From positions 1 to 64,000 of the forward strand of contig JAHQIW010000395.1 in the NCBI GenBank assembly GCA_019055375.1: a DNA stretch of 64,000 nucleotides, read 5' to 3'. This stretch comes from Parelaphostrongylus tenuis. Taxonomy: Eukaryota; Nematoda; Chromadorea; Rhabditida; Metastrongylidae. The notes below the pieces were generated by a model. It made no database searches. It saw nothing but the letters and a program-made list of their open reading frames with translations, and was not told the DNA's origin. Shown here piece after piece: positions 11,822 to 23,620 of this stretch (positions are counted from its first letter, which is position 1; every line of letters starts with the position of its first letter). The position numbers were made by a program, and so were the translations under genes.

Positions 11822-11945
11822 GTCTGGTAATAAATTGCCGTCTGGTCCGGATGGATGGAGGGGCTAGGTGAGTCAGAGGCGCGGCATCGAAGCAACGACC
11901 GTGTGTGTGCATGTGTCGTACGGCACCTCTAATCACTTCGCAATG
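11822..11945 (-). repeat. tRNA-derived SINE fragment
   Basis: On minus the head reads gcgaagtgattagaggtgcc, then a diverged B-box region and the family block agcccctccatccatcc. It matches the SINE copies at 17.4-17.7 and 31.2-31.3 kb in order and orientation but lacks the 3' tail. Confidence 0.55.
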
Positions 11946-12764
11946 TTATTACTAGTTAGTGATCAGTGCGTTACATTTTAGCCACCCCGTTTGATAATCA
12001 AAAGATCTTGTCGCATACCAGCTAACTGAATCTATAATTGGCCGAAAGCTCTTCATTCCTGTCTTTAATGAGTGCTTTCACAGAGGTACAAACTTTTCAA
12101 TGATTACTAAAGAGGCTTTCTAACTAAATTGTTTAGGAAGAGGAACAAGGTGAGAGCGACGATAACTGCAGTAGTAAAGCGTATTTTCAAGTAGATATTC
12201 AGCAAGAAAAGCAAACAAAGCAGGCAAAGTTATTGTGATTGTTTACTGAAGATGCTGTTCCTTTTTTTTTGAATTTCCTTACAGTAGAGAATATTTTGGA
12301 GTGAAACTCCACAAGGATTGAATCTAATGTTAAATGAAGTTTTCTTTTTTTACATCTTGAAGAAGCAACGTTGTTATAATCACGAGAGAAATCATTCAAT
12401 GGAAGGTGCGAGAACTACCTGGAAAGCAGACTACAATCTATTTTTTTTCTGATATGCAGATGTAGAAGCAATATTAATTCTACTCTGGCTGGCGTCCCAG
12501 CAAATTTCGTTTTTTCCAAAGTGTAGAAAGCTTCAGCTCGATAGACAGTCCACTTAACTAAAAACTCTTCTTTTTCTTACAAATTTTCCTTTTTTGAGAT
12601 GACGCAGTTGTTAACACGCATTCAGACTGCATCTCTATTTCCACTGAGGAGTCGTTTGAAAAGCAAAGCAGCTGAAGCTTGATTGAAAAACAAATCACCA
12701 TTCAAACCGGTAAAAGACGCCATCTGTAGACCATGGGGGAGGATTAACATCTAAATCATTTTGT

Positions 12765-12970
12765 ATCTGCCAGCCGCGATCCATCAGCTGAAAAAAGTAA
12801 TAGCTCAGTGTCATTGTATGTTGTGCTGTCACCCTATACGCCTTCCTCCTTGCTATGATGCAGGGCTTAATATGGGGCGTGAGCTATTGACGAGGAGGGC
12901 GAGACCTCCGAAACAAGCATGGATGGCTCTGGCGTACCAACCTCGGGTAAGTCTTCAAACATGCTTGAAA
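12765..12970 (+). repeat. Hammerhead-bearing repeat, family C, copy 1
   Basis: Homologous to 42,062-42,240 (minus) and 50,465-50,610 (plus): shared blocks are agtgtcattgt, tgctgtcacc, cctccttgct, aatgcagggct and the hammerhead region, ending in ggcgtaccaac. The embedded motif at 12,881-12,929 keeps stem I (GAGCTA with TGGCTC, six pairs including one wobble) and stem II (GGAGG/CCTCC), but C3 is T and position 16.1 is G, so it is probably inactive. Confidence 0.7.
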
Positions 12971-13545
12971 TACGTTGTTGTCCGAAAAAGGATGACAGGA
13001 TTTTTGTGACTACTATGCTCCGCTGCCTTCCTTGATCAACGTCTGCGGGATCATAACTACACTCTGCCCTAAATACGGAATTCGTAACGGAAAGATTCTA
13101 GATATCTAATATCATTGGGCTATGCATAAATAGGGCGAATATCCAGTTCATGAAGAACATACGGTGCCAAGAGAACAAAACGAACTAGATGGTTTTTTGA
13201 GCTTTTCTTAGCAAACTAGATAGCAATGACTGTAATGATTCTGTTGCTGAGTAGTATTCTTTCACCATCTCAACCATTTTCAGGTAATTACAATGAAGAA
13301 CAACTGAAACGGATTGCTATGTTTGTTGAAGTGAGCGGTGGATGGTTTAAGGAGCTTGTTTGACAAGGAATCTGAGGTGAATTGAAAGTGGTCTAATTGC
13401 TTAATTCTTTTTACAGTCAGGTTGTTTATACGCATTGTTTCAGTACTTATAACCTTATTATAAATTGGAAGCCAAGAGTAACGTACTTTAGAGGAATTAT
13501 TTTTATTTTACTCGATTTATCATGACAATGTTAGTGTTAATGCTT
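12970..13545. other. Stretch without recognised genes
   Basis: AT-rich sequence between a family C repeat and the RTE element. No gene, RNA or repeat is recognised. Confidence 0.5.
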
Positions 13546-13547
13546 AA

Positions 13548-15370
13548 AAAAAGACCTTAAAAAAAGAAGACCTTAAGAGAGAAGAGCAGCAGTTATGGCA
13601 GAAGCTGCAGGAGCTGGGAAGAGCATTCGCAAAGCCCAGCGAGGCTTCGCCAACTATAAGACCTAGATGATTGCACTCCAATACCCTGACGGGACACTTA
13701 CAGCTTCGAGAAGGGCTATGGAGAAAATCATCCACCAATACTACTCGGATCTCTTCGCTAGCCATGTCCTCTTACCTTCATATAAATTGAAAGAGGATGA
13801 ATATGTTGTTCCACCAGTCCTCCCTTCCGAAATCCGACATGCTATATCGTCGGTGAAAAACGGAACAACACCCGGTTCAGACAGGATTAGACCAGAACAG
13901 CTGAAGAACCTGCCGCCAGTTCTCATCAACACCCTGGCTCGGCTCTTCACTCGCTACCTGTCAGAATGCAAGGTTCCTATTCAATGGAAAACCAGCAAGA
14001 CCGTATTGTTGTTCAAAAAGGGAGACCTTCACGACATAGGCAATTATCGCTCTAATCTGCTTGCTGTCCGTTGTCTATGAACTCTTTACTCGAGTCATTC
14101 TAAACAGGATTGACAGAACACTGGACGAAGGACAGCCATGCGAACAAGCAGGGTTCCGAAAACGATTTAGTACCATAGACCACATCCACACGATCACAAG
14201 ACTCATTGAAGTTTCGCGAGAATACAAACAACCACTCTGTCTCACTTTTATCGATTTGAAGAGAGCCTTTGATTCAGTGGAAACAGAAGCGGTTATAGGG
14301 CTCTGGATAACCAGGGCGTCCCTACTCGGTACATAATGATCCTTCGTGAGCTTTATAAAGATTTCACGACCAAAATATCTCCATTCTACACAATATCACC
14401 ATTGACGTAAGAAGAGGGGTTCGACAAGGCGATACACTTTCGCCAAAACTATTCACTGCCACCCTACAAAACCTCATGCGAACATTAGAATGGGACGATA
14501 TGGGAGTGAAAATTGACGGTCGACAATTAAACCATCTTCGCTTTGCTGACGATATCGTTCTCATAACACCAAACATCAGCCAAGCAGAACGAATGTTGAC
14601 TGATTTCGATAACGCCTGTGGAAAGATTGGTCTTCAACTGAATCTAACGAAAACAATGTTCATGAGGAACGGATGGGTTTCTAATGCCCCATTCACGCTC
14701 AACGGAACGACAATCTCCGAATGCTCCAGTTACGTCTATCTAGGTCGTGAAATCAACATGATGAGCGACCTAGCCCCAGAGTTGAGCAGGAGGAAACGAG
14801 CCGCTTGGGGAACGTTCAAGAGCATCGAAGATGTAGTGAAGAGGACAAAGAACATCCGACTCCGTGCCCACCTTTTCGACTCGACAGTTATCCCTGCCCT
14901 AATGTGTGCAGCAGAAACCTGGTCGCTACGTAAGCAGGATGAAAGATCACTTGGCGTTGTCGAACGCGCAGTCGAAAGGTCGACGCTAGGAGTATCCCGT
15001 ATTTCGCAAATGAGAGAAAGGATCCGAAGTTCCGACCTACGTCAACGATCGAAAATCAGAGACGCCGTTCTACACGCCAGGATATCGAAAATAAGGTGGG
15101 CCGGACACGTGATGCGCTTCAACGACAACCGATGGACGAGAGCCGCTACCGACTGGATTCCTCGGGACGTCAAGCGCTCTAAAGGAAGACCACTGACCCG
15201 TTGGTCCGATTTCTTCACGAAAGCGATGGAAGCAAGATATGATGCTCAGCGAATCCCTCGAGCGGGGAGGACCCACTGGGCTACTCTTGCACGCGATAGG
15301 GAAAAATGGAAGAGTTGCTGGTACCTGCTCGAGTCACTCGACGATCAACGGGACGACAGGTGATGCAGGT
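13548..15370 (+). pseudogene. RTE-type non-LTR retrotransposon, 5'-truncated, reverse transcriptase relic
   Basis: The 3' part of an endonuclease-reverse transcriptase. Order: linker (EEQQLWQKLQELGRAF near 13,580), fingers (TPGSDRIRPEQLK and NYRS near 13,870-14,050), palm A box (FIDLKRAFDSVE near 14,255), then LNHLRFADDIVLI near 14,530 with the catalytic FADD. Thumb and C-terminal region follow, including SSYVYLGREIN and the closing HWATLARDREKWK segment, ending with a stop at 15,361. The last 295 codons (14,476-15,363) are open, but frame changes near 13,665, 14,070, 14,320 and 14,470 break the rest. The endonuclease domain is missing, as expected for 5' truncation during target-primed insertion. 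A short tail with repeated ggtgat/caggtgat units follows the stop, which suits RTE 3' ends. Not able to transpose. Confidence 0.93.
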
Positions 15371-17400
15371 GATCATGACAATTCAGTTTGTGGATTCCAT
15401 ATTTTCTTGTATTAAATGCGCTTTCACTCATTCGTCGTTTTAAAGGTCTCTAAATAACTCGCGTATAGTTTCCAGTGCTACTTGGGAATTGTACATTCTT
15501 CATCAATCCTGCAAAGTACTGGTCGAGAATATTCTCCTTGCGATCTCATGAATAGCCTACTTGAGACGCTCCTGTGTGAATATATGGAAAAGCTTTGAAA
15601 GGAGCCGAACCCTGCTTCGTGATAGCCTATATCACTAACCACTCGGTTTTCACGTCTTCATTTTGAAATAAAAATCAAGTAAAGTTCGAGTCTTTGGTTG
15701 TTTGTCGTATAAGTATTCGTACAATCGCTACATCATTTGTTGTTTCGTTGACCGCCAAGTGACTCGAGCTGTCGCTAGTAAAACTTCAATTTTTTTTCTG
15801 TCGTGTGCAAGAGTGAAGCAATGGGCCTTACACTGTGTAGTGACTGATTTCTTAATGATCGCATCTTTCTTCTAGGCTTTTCGTTATTAAATCCCATTGT
15901 CAAATCGTTGGTCATTATTTTATGCTCTTGACATTTCAAGCAATCCGGTTGGTAACGGCCAGGCAATCGGTCGGTAACGGCTTCCGTCCATTGGTTGTTG
16001 CTAAGATGCAGTATTGCCTGAACAACTTGTGTTTGTAGCTTTGAGTTTAAAACGGGTTGCCTGATTTTTGATCTTTGACAGAAGAACTTCGGAATCTTTC
16101 TTTCAATGCGAGATAAAGGTTAATCTTAGCATCGAACTTTCAACTGCGCGTTCTTCAACGCCAAGTGGCCTTGCATCCTGCTTACATAACGACTAGAATT
16201 ATGATGCACATGATAATGCCAAGGATAATCGCGAAATCGAAAAGGTGGCCAGGGAACCGAGTGTTTATTGTTTCCTCACTACGTCCTTGATGCTCTTAAA
16301 CGCTCCTCAAGCCGCTCGTTTTTCCTTGTTTCACTCTGAAACTAAGTCGTTCACCATGTTGACTTTTCGACCCCGATTGACGTAACTGGAGCCTTCAAAG
16401 GAATATTCCATTGAGGGTGAAATGAGACAGTCAAAGCCACCGTTCCTCATGAACATCGTTTCTGTGGGGTTTCGGTGAAAATAATCGTTATACAAGCACC
16501 TCCGAAGTTGATTGACCTTTGCTCTGCTTGGCTCATACCTGGTGTTATAATAGCGATTTTATCAATTGAATGAAGATGATGGTATCGTCGACCATCAATT
16601 TCCGCTCACATGTTTCATTCTAGTATTCACATGACGTCTTGGAGAGTTACAGTGAATAATTTTGGCGAGACGGTTTAGCCTTATCAAACCTTTTTGTTAT
16701 GTCGATGGTGATACAGAATGGTAATATTTTGTTCGCCAAATCCTTACATATAGCTCTAAAGAATATATATGAGAGTGTTGATGTAAGTTATAAGAAACTA
16801 TCATGGTAAACAATTTTTTATAGTCATAAATGTTTCGTTTTTGTTTTGCTCCTTGCAGGCTGCCTGCTATGCTGAACGAAAACCAACCGTTAACCTTTGA
16901 TTGATGAATCACTCCGTTCGGCAAATTTCGTATACCGTTTTATACTTCGAGATTCATTACATTTCTCTCCGCATGTTTATTCTCTTGATAAATCAGCTAT
17001 CTAAACTACGAAAACAATTGAAGGAAATCAGTATGCCGTTGTCTATCTAATTTTTTTCTACTATATCAATCAATGCAATTATAGAAGTATGCCAACTATG
17101 CTAGAGTTTCGACTGTCACCCTTCACTGCTAGATAACAATAACGCCTGTGACGTTGAAAACATAAGAACGATTCTAAAATTAACCGTATCACCGAAAGAA
17201 TTTATATTTATATCACTAAGGTTTTTATTACATCCATATTATTACAATAAATCATTTTGTTCCTGAAACATAATATTTCACTGTGTTGTTATGTAATGAT
17301 GTTGTATGTAGTATCATATTACGCATTTTACTTTATGCATAATGTATTCTATACCACATATTATGTCGTATTATATATTATACTATGATCAAACAAAATT
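15370..17400. other. Intergenic stretch, no genes recognised
   Basis: AT-rich sequence without supported exons. Short open frames at 15,775-15,966 and 16,697-16,924 have no family features. Nothing else is visible. Confidence 0.55.
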
Positions 17401-17404
17401 CTCT

Positions 17405-18120
17405 TATTCGACCGCCGTTAGCGGTGGTGAAAGCATGAAAAGGATAGAGCTGTCAGGGTGAACAATCCTTAAGGGATGCGCCATGCATTCGTTTTCAATT
17501 TTTGACTTCGTTTAAGATGATTGAGTGCATATCTGGTCTTTACAATGGCTCGCGGTGACCTCCCGCTGAATCGAGCCAGTGCTGCTTGTCCTCCCAGACA
17601 AGTCTGAGACCAGTCTGATGCCAATTTACCGACCCCGTAGAGATATGACTTGGTAAGGCATGAGAACGGGATCGAGCCACCGACCTCGTGTGCGACGCAG
17701 TGCGCCTCTAACCACTGCGCCACATTCGCTCTTAGCGGTGGTATGATGTAATAATATACTCAGAAATGTAGAGTGATGTGCAAAACTTTTGCGCCGGATG
17801 GGACACGAACCCGTATTTCAACCTATCCGGGGGAACGTACTCGAACGGTTGCACTTACCGACGTTTGTTTTGACACCACTCTTTCTACGCTACAACGCCA
17901 GTCAACCGTCAACGGTCTGGCGTGGGTAATCGCCATCGACATTGAACTCACTCATACCAACAAATATTGGTTATTGATGATATTGATGACCAGACAGAAT
18001 TCATTTATGACCGCCTTTAGCGGTGGTTCAACGGTTCGAACACGGGCTCCTGGATAGGATGAAATCTGGGCTCGAGTCCCAGCTGACGCAAAAGTCTTGC
18101 TCATCACTCTACATCTTCGG
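17405..18120 (+). repeat. tRNA-like palindromic element (T family), interrupted by a SINE
   Basis: Left end is the hairpin accgccgttagcggtggt at 17,411; it is interrupted by a SINE and resumes at 17,732 with ttagcggtggtatgatg. A minus-strand tRNA-like body lies at about 17,790-17,865 (it contains gggacacgaacccgta, the complement of a B box). A second hairpin at 18,009 is followed directly by a plus-strand tRNA-like half ending in tcgagtcccagctgacgc at about 18,090. The closing part repeats the end sequence catcactctacatc in inverted form. Confidence 0.7.
17429..17731 (-). mobile_element. Complete tRNA-derived SINE, nested, with 11-bp target duplication
   Basis: An insertion of 303 bases bounded by an identical 11-bp direct repeat (ttagcggtggt at 17,418-17,428 and 17,732-17,742). 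On minus it begins with gtggcgcagtggttagaggc, a good A box. A B-box-like block gtggctcgatcccgt follows, then the family body (ggtcggtaaattgg, acttgtctgggaggac) and a tail near gcatggcgcatccctt. The element has no coding capacity and would need a partner reverse transcriptase such as an RTE. It is the best-preserved SINE in the window and defines the family for the fragments at 7.3, 11.9, 23.4, 31.2 and 59.7 kb. Confidence 0.85.
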
Positions 18121-18147
18121 GCATATGATATCATGTATTAGTATTAT

Positions 18148-18730
18148 ATTAGGTCGTTTTATAAGTTTCGACACCACAGAAATAAACACCAATTTTACCA
18201 ATCAGAAGTAATTGGTCGCATGACTTTGGTACCGTTCAAATGTGGATTTTCATGCGAATATTTCGGTATACAACTTGCCTATAATTGTTATATGATGGAG
18301 CTGTCATGGGAACAAATTTGCCTGCTACTCATGTAAGAATGGCGCTTAGAGCAAAGTGCTATTGAAGCGGCGCGCAAGAGTGATGGAGCTTGGGGCGATG
18401 ATAGGGCTGCAGATTGGACGGTGACGAAGTGGTTCGTGAAGTTCTGGGGGAGAACAGTCTGGAGGATCAGTCGCAGCCGGGGGTATCCACAAGAAGCTCC
18501 ATTAATCTTGCGCGCTGGTACACAAACATTTTTCTCTTCGCGCTATTCGTATATGGGTAGCAAGCAACCTTGTTCCCACGACAGCTTCATTTTAAAGATG
18601 GAACATGTTGTATACCAAAACGCTTACAAAAATTGTTCAATCAACCGATACCAAATTCATACAATTTTAATTACTCTGACTAGTAAATTTAACGTTTATT
18701 GCTGCAGTGCCAAATCTTCTGGAACGACGC

Positions 18731-18740
<10 letters not shown>
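18148..18740 (+). mobile_element. Mariner-type deletion derivative
   Basis: Ends show inverted similarity: ggtcgttttataagtttcgacacc on the left and the complement of gtgccaaatcttctggaacgac on the right, matching the termini at 26.81 and 30.07 kb. The left half retains a decayed transposase N-terminus: near 18,365-18,500 the plus strand reads ARKSDGAWGDD, WTVTKWFVKFWG and a serine/arginine-rich stretch, as in the paired helix-turn-helix region of mariner transposases. The DDD catalytic region is absent. Confidence 0.75.

Positions 18741-18787
<47 letters not shown>
18733..18787. repeat. (TA)n microsatellite
   Basis: Uninterrupted TA dinucleotides for about 55 bases, followed by further AT-rich simple sequence to 18,950, including a second run at about 18,908-18,935. 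Open frames here are low-complexity artefacts. Confidence 0.97.
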
Positions 18788-18789
<2 letters not shown>

Positions 18790-18959
18790 TTTATCGTATT
18801 GTTATGCTAAATACTGCTATATATTACATAATATTACGTGCATTATGTTAAACATATATATGTTATATTGGGTCAATCAATTATTATATCATAATATATA
18901 CATGCATATACATATATATATATATATATATATGTATGTATATACATGACCAAGATATA

Positions 18960-20080
18960 AATCCTCAAATATGTACATCTGAAATATGAAAATCGACGTT
19001 TATCGTGTAAACACAGCTTCCACACGATATCAACACTCGTACGAGGACATCCTGCGTCTTACTTCCAGAGATTCCGCTTGTCCATATTTCGCTTTTCACT
19101 TGTAAGCTCCTAAAGGAGCAACTACGGGTGAAGTCTTAAAAGAAAAAGTGGCAATTTGGCTCAGAAAAAATTTTCTTTTTGTTCACAAAAATTTGTATAT
19201 CTGAATACTAAGTATATAGAAAACAGATGTAGTGGCTTGAAATGAAAAGCTGAATATTTGCACGCATGTACGACTTTTATATGGTTCATCTCGTTTCTTT
19301 CACTTCAGTTATTCCTTTTTGAGCCCCAGTACAAAAGCTCTCGATTTTCTACCGCTACTCTATTGTAGGAGGTAGTGACACTGATCACAGTTGCCTGCTT
19401 GACACATTGCTTCAATCTCATTCTTTGCGCCCTTCAAGTCTTTCAAACCTCTGGGCATAATGAATCGTACCACACTTATGTAGGAGAACAGCAGCACCGG
19501 TGTGATAAATTGTTAGGCCATCGCAGGTCATTGAAACGTCCAGACATGAATTCAATCAACTCACACCTTTCTTGGTTAAATTCGGTGCAAGCACATCTTT
19601 TAGAAATTGATCAAGTGCGTAGGCCTTATTTTTATTGCTGCTGCTGTGGACGCTTGATACACGCTTTGTCATTTGGTCTATATAATGGAAGCTGGATATT
19701 TGTTTTCAAACTTCAAACGAATAGTCACGGAACAGTAAGTATTACCTGAGATACAGCGAATGGAAATTTCTCCCGTTTTTGAAAGTTCCAATTAGTCTAT
19801 CCGAATGGAGGTGGAACACTCAATGGTACTGAAAGCTGAACAACGAAAAGACACTGATTTTTTACCTCTCTCCTCACCTTCGGCACACAAATAGTGCAAT
19901 TGTGAGAGATATTTTTTGAACAGTCAAATGTGCGTTCACAAGAAGAGAACAAGGTAAGGAGTCTTAAGACTTGGTGATCCAAACAGCCACTTCCAGTGGA
20001 CACGGAGCGTTAGCATCCTGGATTAAGTTCACGAAAATATAAAGCCCTGGACGATAATTTTAGTGAAGACTAGATCCTGT
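18960..20080. other. Intergenic stretch, one unassigned open frame
   Basis: The open frame at 19,375-19,749 (plus) overlaps a good donor (GGAACA then GTAAGT at 19,735) and has possible acceptors at about 19,366 and 19,389. Its translation matches no family I know. It could be a missed exon or chance. Nothing else is recognised. Confidence 0.4.
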
Positions 20081-20089
20081 TCATCCTTT

Positions 20090-20345
20090 CTTTCGTTTCC
20101 ATCAGAATAAGCACAGTAGTTTGTTACGATGCTTCAATTAAGGCAGGTCTAGAGAACTCGCCAGGAGTGAACAAAACTGTACAACATGTCGTGACAGCAA
20201 AGACAGTGATTGTATTAACGTCGTCACCGTGTACCTGATTTCTTGTGAAGTGTGCAGATACCAACACATCGTCAAAACAGTCTGACTAACGAGTATCTAG
20301 ATGGAAGGCTTGAAAAAAAAACGAAACACTTCACTAAACACGGTC
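20090..20345 (+). pseudogene. PLE endonuclease relic (GIY-YIG), second subfamily
   Basis: The plus strand near 20,195-20,285 translates in part to CRDSKDSDCINV and VYLISCEVCRYQHIV, aligning with the copy A/B stretch ending IYLISCEACGDEYIG, then a diverged TNEYLDGRLEKKTKHFTKHG stretch corresponding to the Arg...Glu-His helix. Stops interrupt it. The sequence is too diverged to be the same subfamily as A, B and the 38 kb copy. Confidence 0.65.
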
Positions 20346-20389
20346 CTAAAAAAAATTTCATAAAAGATCTGAAGTAAATGTTATAAACC

Positions 20390-20605
20390 TCATAATTTTC
20401 TCCCAACACTCTCCGGTAGTCAACAAGAACGCCCTATGGAACGCTACAGCCAGGCTATCTCGAGGTTGCAAGGAGACATGCTCGATCAATATTCTAAGTT
20501 TTCCAAGAAGAAGATAAAAAATGAATCGAATGTTAGAAGTACTGGGATCCTCACAATAAAGTTGTGATGATGGGTTGAGTAGATAAAAAGACAAATAAAT
20601 AATTA
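20390..20605 (+). repeat. Dispersed repeat shared with 62.30-62.49 kb
   Basis: Shares agtcaacaa-a-g-c-tatggaa-gc-acag-caggctat with 62,325-62,365 and a gaatg-tagaagt block with 62,435-62,450. On minus both give similar peptides (DSLAVAFHRAFLLTTGECW against a near match), which suggests a former shared element; no function is assigned. Confidence 0.5.
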
Positions 20606-20619
20606 TCATACTTTGTTCT

Positions 20620-23290
20620 AACTTTTTTTTGCTGACTGCATTCCGCGTTTTATTTACGCACCTACTACTTAGGATTCTAAGAGACCTCGCATCACGTCAG
20701 GTATTTATGTTATGAGTCCAAAAGCTTAGCGAAAAGGAAATCCCCGTCGATCTCACTAACTACTGGTTGAAATTCTATCAATTTTGTATCATTCATCACT
20801 CAATGATTAGACTTAGCAGATATTCAATTTACGCAATACAATACAGGGATTTTGAAAAAGGTTGGTGAGATTTTGATTCACAAAACATGTTTGTGTTTTT
20901 ACCTCGTCTTCAGCTTTTCCTTCACCCTCTGAATTAATTCTTTTCCGGCTTCATTGATAATTGCGGTTAGAAATAGCGGTATTTGGATAAATTTTAACAT
21001 AGACTCAAGTGTCATGGGTTTTAAGTATGTTATTGCGATTGTTGACAAATTGTAATGTGTGGTTCTAACGCCGTTTCTGTTTACGATTTCTCAATTTGTC
21101 CGTCGATGCGACGTTTTCTAACGTTTATCGTCAAAACACGAAAGATCAAGCACGTGAAAGTCAGCAATGCTTGTCCATTATAGAAGTAACATTGACCAAT
21201 GTCAGAAATCACTAGCATCGTGACAACAATGTCGTTGCAAAATAGTGAATGGTGGTGACCTGAGAAAAGCCTAATAGCTTGAGCACTGATACCGCGAAGA
21301 AAGGAAACCTTTTCCAACGATCATCATTACCAGTCAAATGGTATGTTGAAATGTACTTTTGAATTCCTCGTTAATAGTTAGAAATCAAGTAGACAATCGA
21401 TATAGAAACATGCGTGCTCGGTGTTTACCGTTCTCATAAGGATTTCTCATAAATTAAATGCAATTTGCAATATGGTATAGGTGATTGGTTACAAAATTGG
21501 CTTACGATATGACTTGTGAATGTTTACCGATGTACAAAGACTGTTTTAATCCTCTCAGACAAACTGGGCATCATTTGTCGACTCTGGAGAGACTGAGGGC
21601 TTGATTTGCTCTTTTTTTTTGAGCAACAGGAAGCAGGAGTGCTGATGTCTCCGCAGACCATAAGGTCGTGACGTGTTCGTTTGGCGATCCAGTTTTTCAA
21701 AGGCGGTTCATAAAGGGCAAATAAAATAGGCGTATCTTCTCTACCTCTTAGAAACTGTTGAATGCAGCCACAATGCTGACTTATTGCGCACATCTTGTTG
21801 TTACTATTGGATTCACGTTCTTCATACAAGGTATATTTATCCATCAATTTGTAGCAAATCCGTGTTCAGAAATAGTGTTATGGCAAAATGCCATCATTCG
21901 AGATGATTCTTAACAGGGTTCTTTCGCATGAAGGCAACGATGGTGCTGGATACACATTATGAAAGGCGACTTTCTATATGCATCTTTGAATGTCGTCATC
22001 TTCGAATTAGTTTGATACACTCGTGCTCTTGCTGCTTATAAATATGAAGGTGTCTGTCTCGAAAAACGTTCATGAACCTTAGAGATATATCTTGCGAAAA
22101 TATTGTCACATTACCCTGCATGTACTAAAGAAAAAAACTTGTTCTACCTCATGCCTTATCAGACACTAAAATGTCGGACTTGTTAATAGTATTGAGAGTT
22201 ACTCATCTTTTCCATTAACTTTCCAATCTTTCGATTATGGAATTTTCATAGTTCATGCAATTTCAGGGTGTTGGTCAATTACTGCTGCTGATATTTACAA
22301 GCGACTTTTGGAAAAAGAACGTAATGTCGACGATACATTTGCTTTTAATCTGATTCGTCCTATAGGGTCGGTGGCTGGTGAACTGGTAAGTTAGTTTTTT
22401 AGTTGTAAACCATTCAGTTTTAATGAATAAGTAATTGGATACCATACATGGCTTAATGATGTCCATTAGTGAAGTTATCCTTGATCAACGAACGAATTCT
22501 AGTAGTGTAATAGCAATGGTATTGTATTCGAAGCTGAAACAAGAAATCCTGCCTGATCTGTTCAGAATTTATAATCGTCATTTAGATTTGGCCAAGAACC
22601 TATGACAGTTCGAATGAGCTGACGTTTGATGAAAATGGGGTCGCATACCCACTTCATGAACGTCCATCACTTTCTAGAATACTGGGACGATCGAGAATTA
22701 CACTATTGGATGGCAGTATCGCTAATAAGCAGGAATATAACTACTATAGAAAGTTCAGATAAACGATGTTCTGGCCTAGTGCAAAAGTAGATCAGTCGGG
22801 TTCATTTCAGGGTTAGTAGTGTACTTTATTAGGTCTTCATGTATAGAATGCAATTCTCTGCTGACGGGCCTTATGATCTGTTGTATTTAATTTGTTTATA
22901 TTGCTGCTTTTCTTTCAAAATATTGATCCGCAATAAACATCGGTGTATTTTGTATGTATTTTAGATTGTTGGTCATGGCGATAAATAAAATACAAATAAA
23001 AAGAGCAAGGGGATGATGAGAGGCAAATTAGATTATTGGTAGTAAAAACGGGTTTCTCCAAAACTAAAACGCGTGCCATACGTATAGCGTAATATTATGC
23101 CAGTTTGAATGTTTTAATGATGCACTGACGATTCTTCTTATTGAAGTAAAAAAGTGACTACTGAAAAATTGTTTTACGGTCAATGCAAAAAGCTTATGAG
23201 TGGTAGGTCCTAACATAAGATCCTATAAAAAAACTTCGAAGGAAGTTGCTCTTCTTCTTCATGTTATACTAAGAATATCTACAAACCTTA
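20620..23290. other. Intergenic stretch, no genes recognised
   Basis: Several short open frames (for example 21,524-21,847 minus) lack family motifs. No clear repeat copies were recognised. Confidence 0.5.
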
Positions 23291-23384
23291 ACATCACATG
23301 TTTTCTAGGAGTCAGCGGTGTGTTACTCGTCATATGACTGAACACGAAAAGATTTTTTGGAAGGAAGGAAGTTATGGAGCTGGC

Positions 23385-23620
23385 AGTGCGGTGGTCAGTA
23401 ATGCCTTTCAAGACAAACAAGACGCTGTCTCCAACTCAAACCGTACACACCATGGTTCTCATATCTCCAGGGTCGGTAAATTAGTACTATACTTGTTTGG
23501 GAACAATTCTCTGCCTGAAGTTCAAGAAGGAAGGCTTTCATCTAACTATTTGCAAGACCAAAGGAACATTCGACTCAACTAACATTTGACGGCGTCCGTA
23601 ACAAAGCCGCAACCTCCAAG
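23385..23620 (+). repeat. tRNA-derived SINE, diverged copy
   Basis: Same order as the 17.4 kb SINE: head gcagtgcggtggtcagtaatg, then ggttctcatatctcc, ggtcggtaaattagta, and the decayed gggaacaattctctgcc block. The short open frame across it is not a gene. Confidence 0.65.

Noticed and set aside
18421..18949. Open frames ending in Tyr-Ile repeats
   Set aside because: The 3' parts are translated TA microsatellite; the 5' part is mariner transposase remnant.
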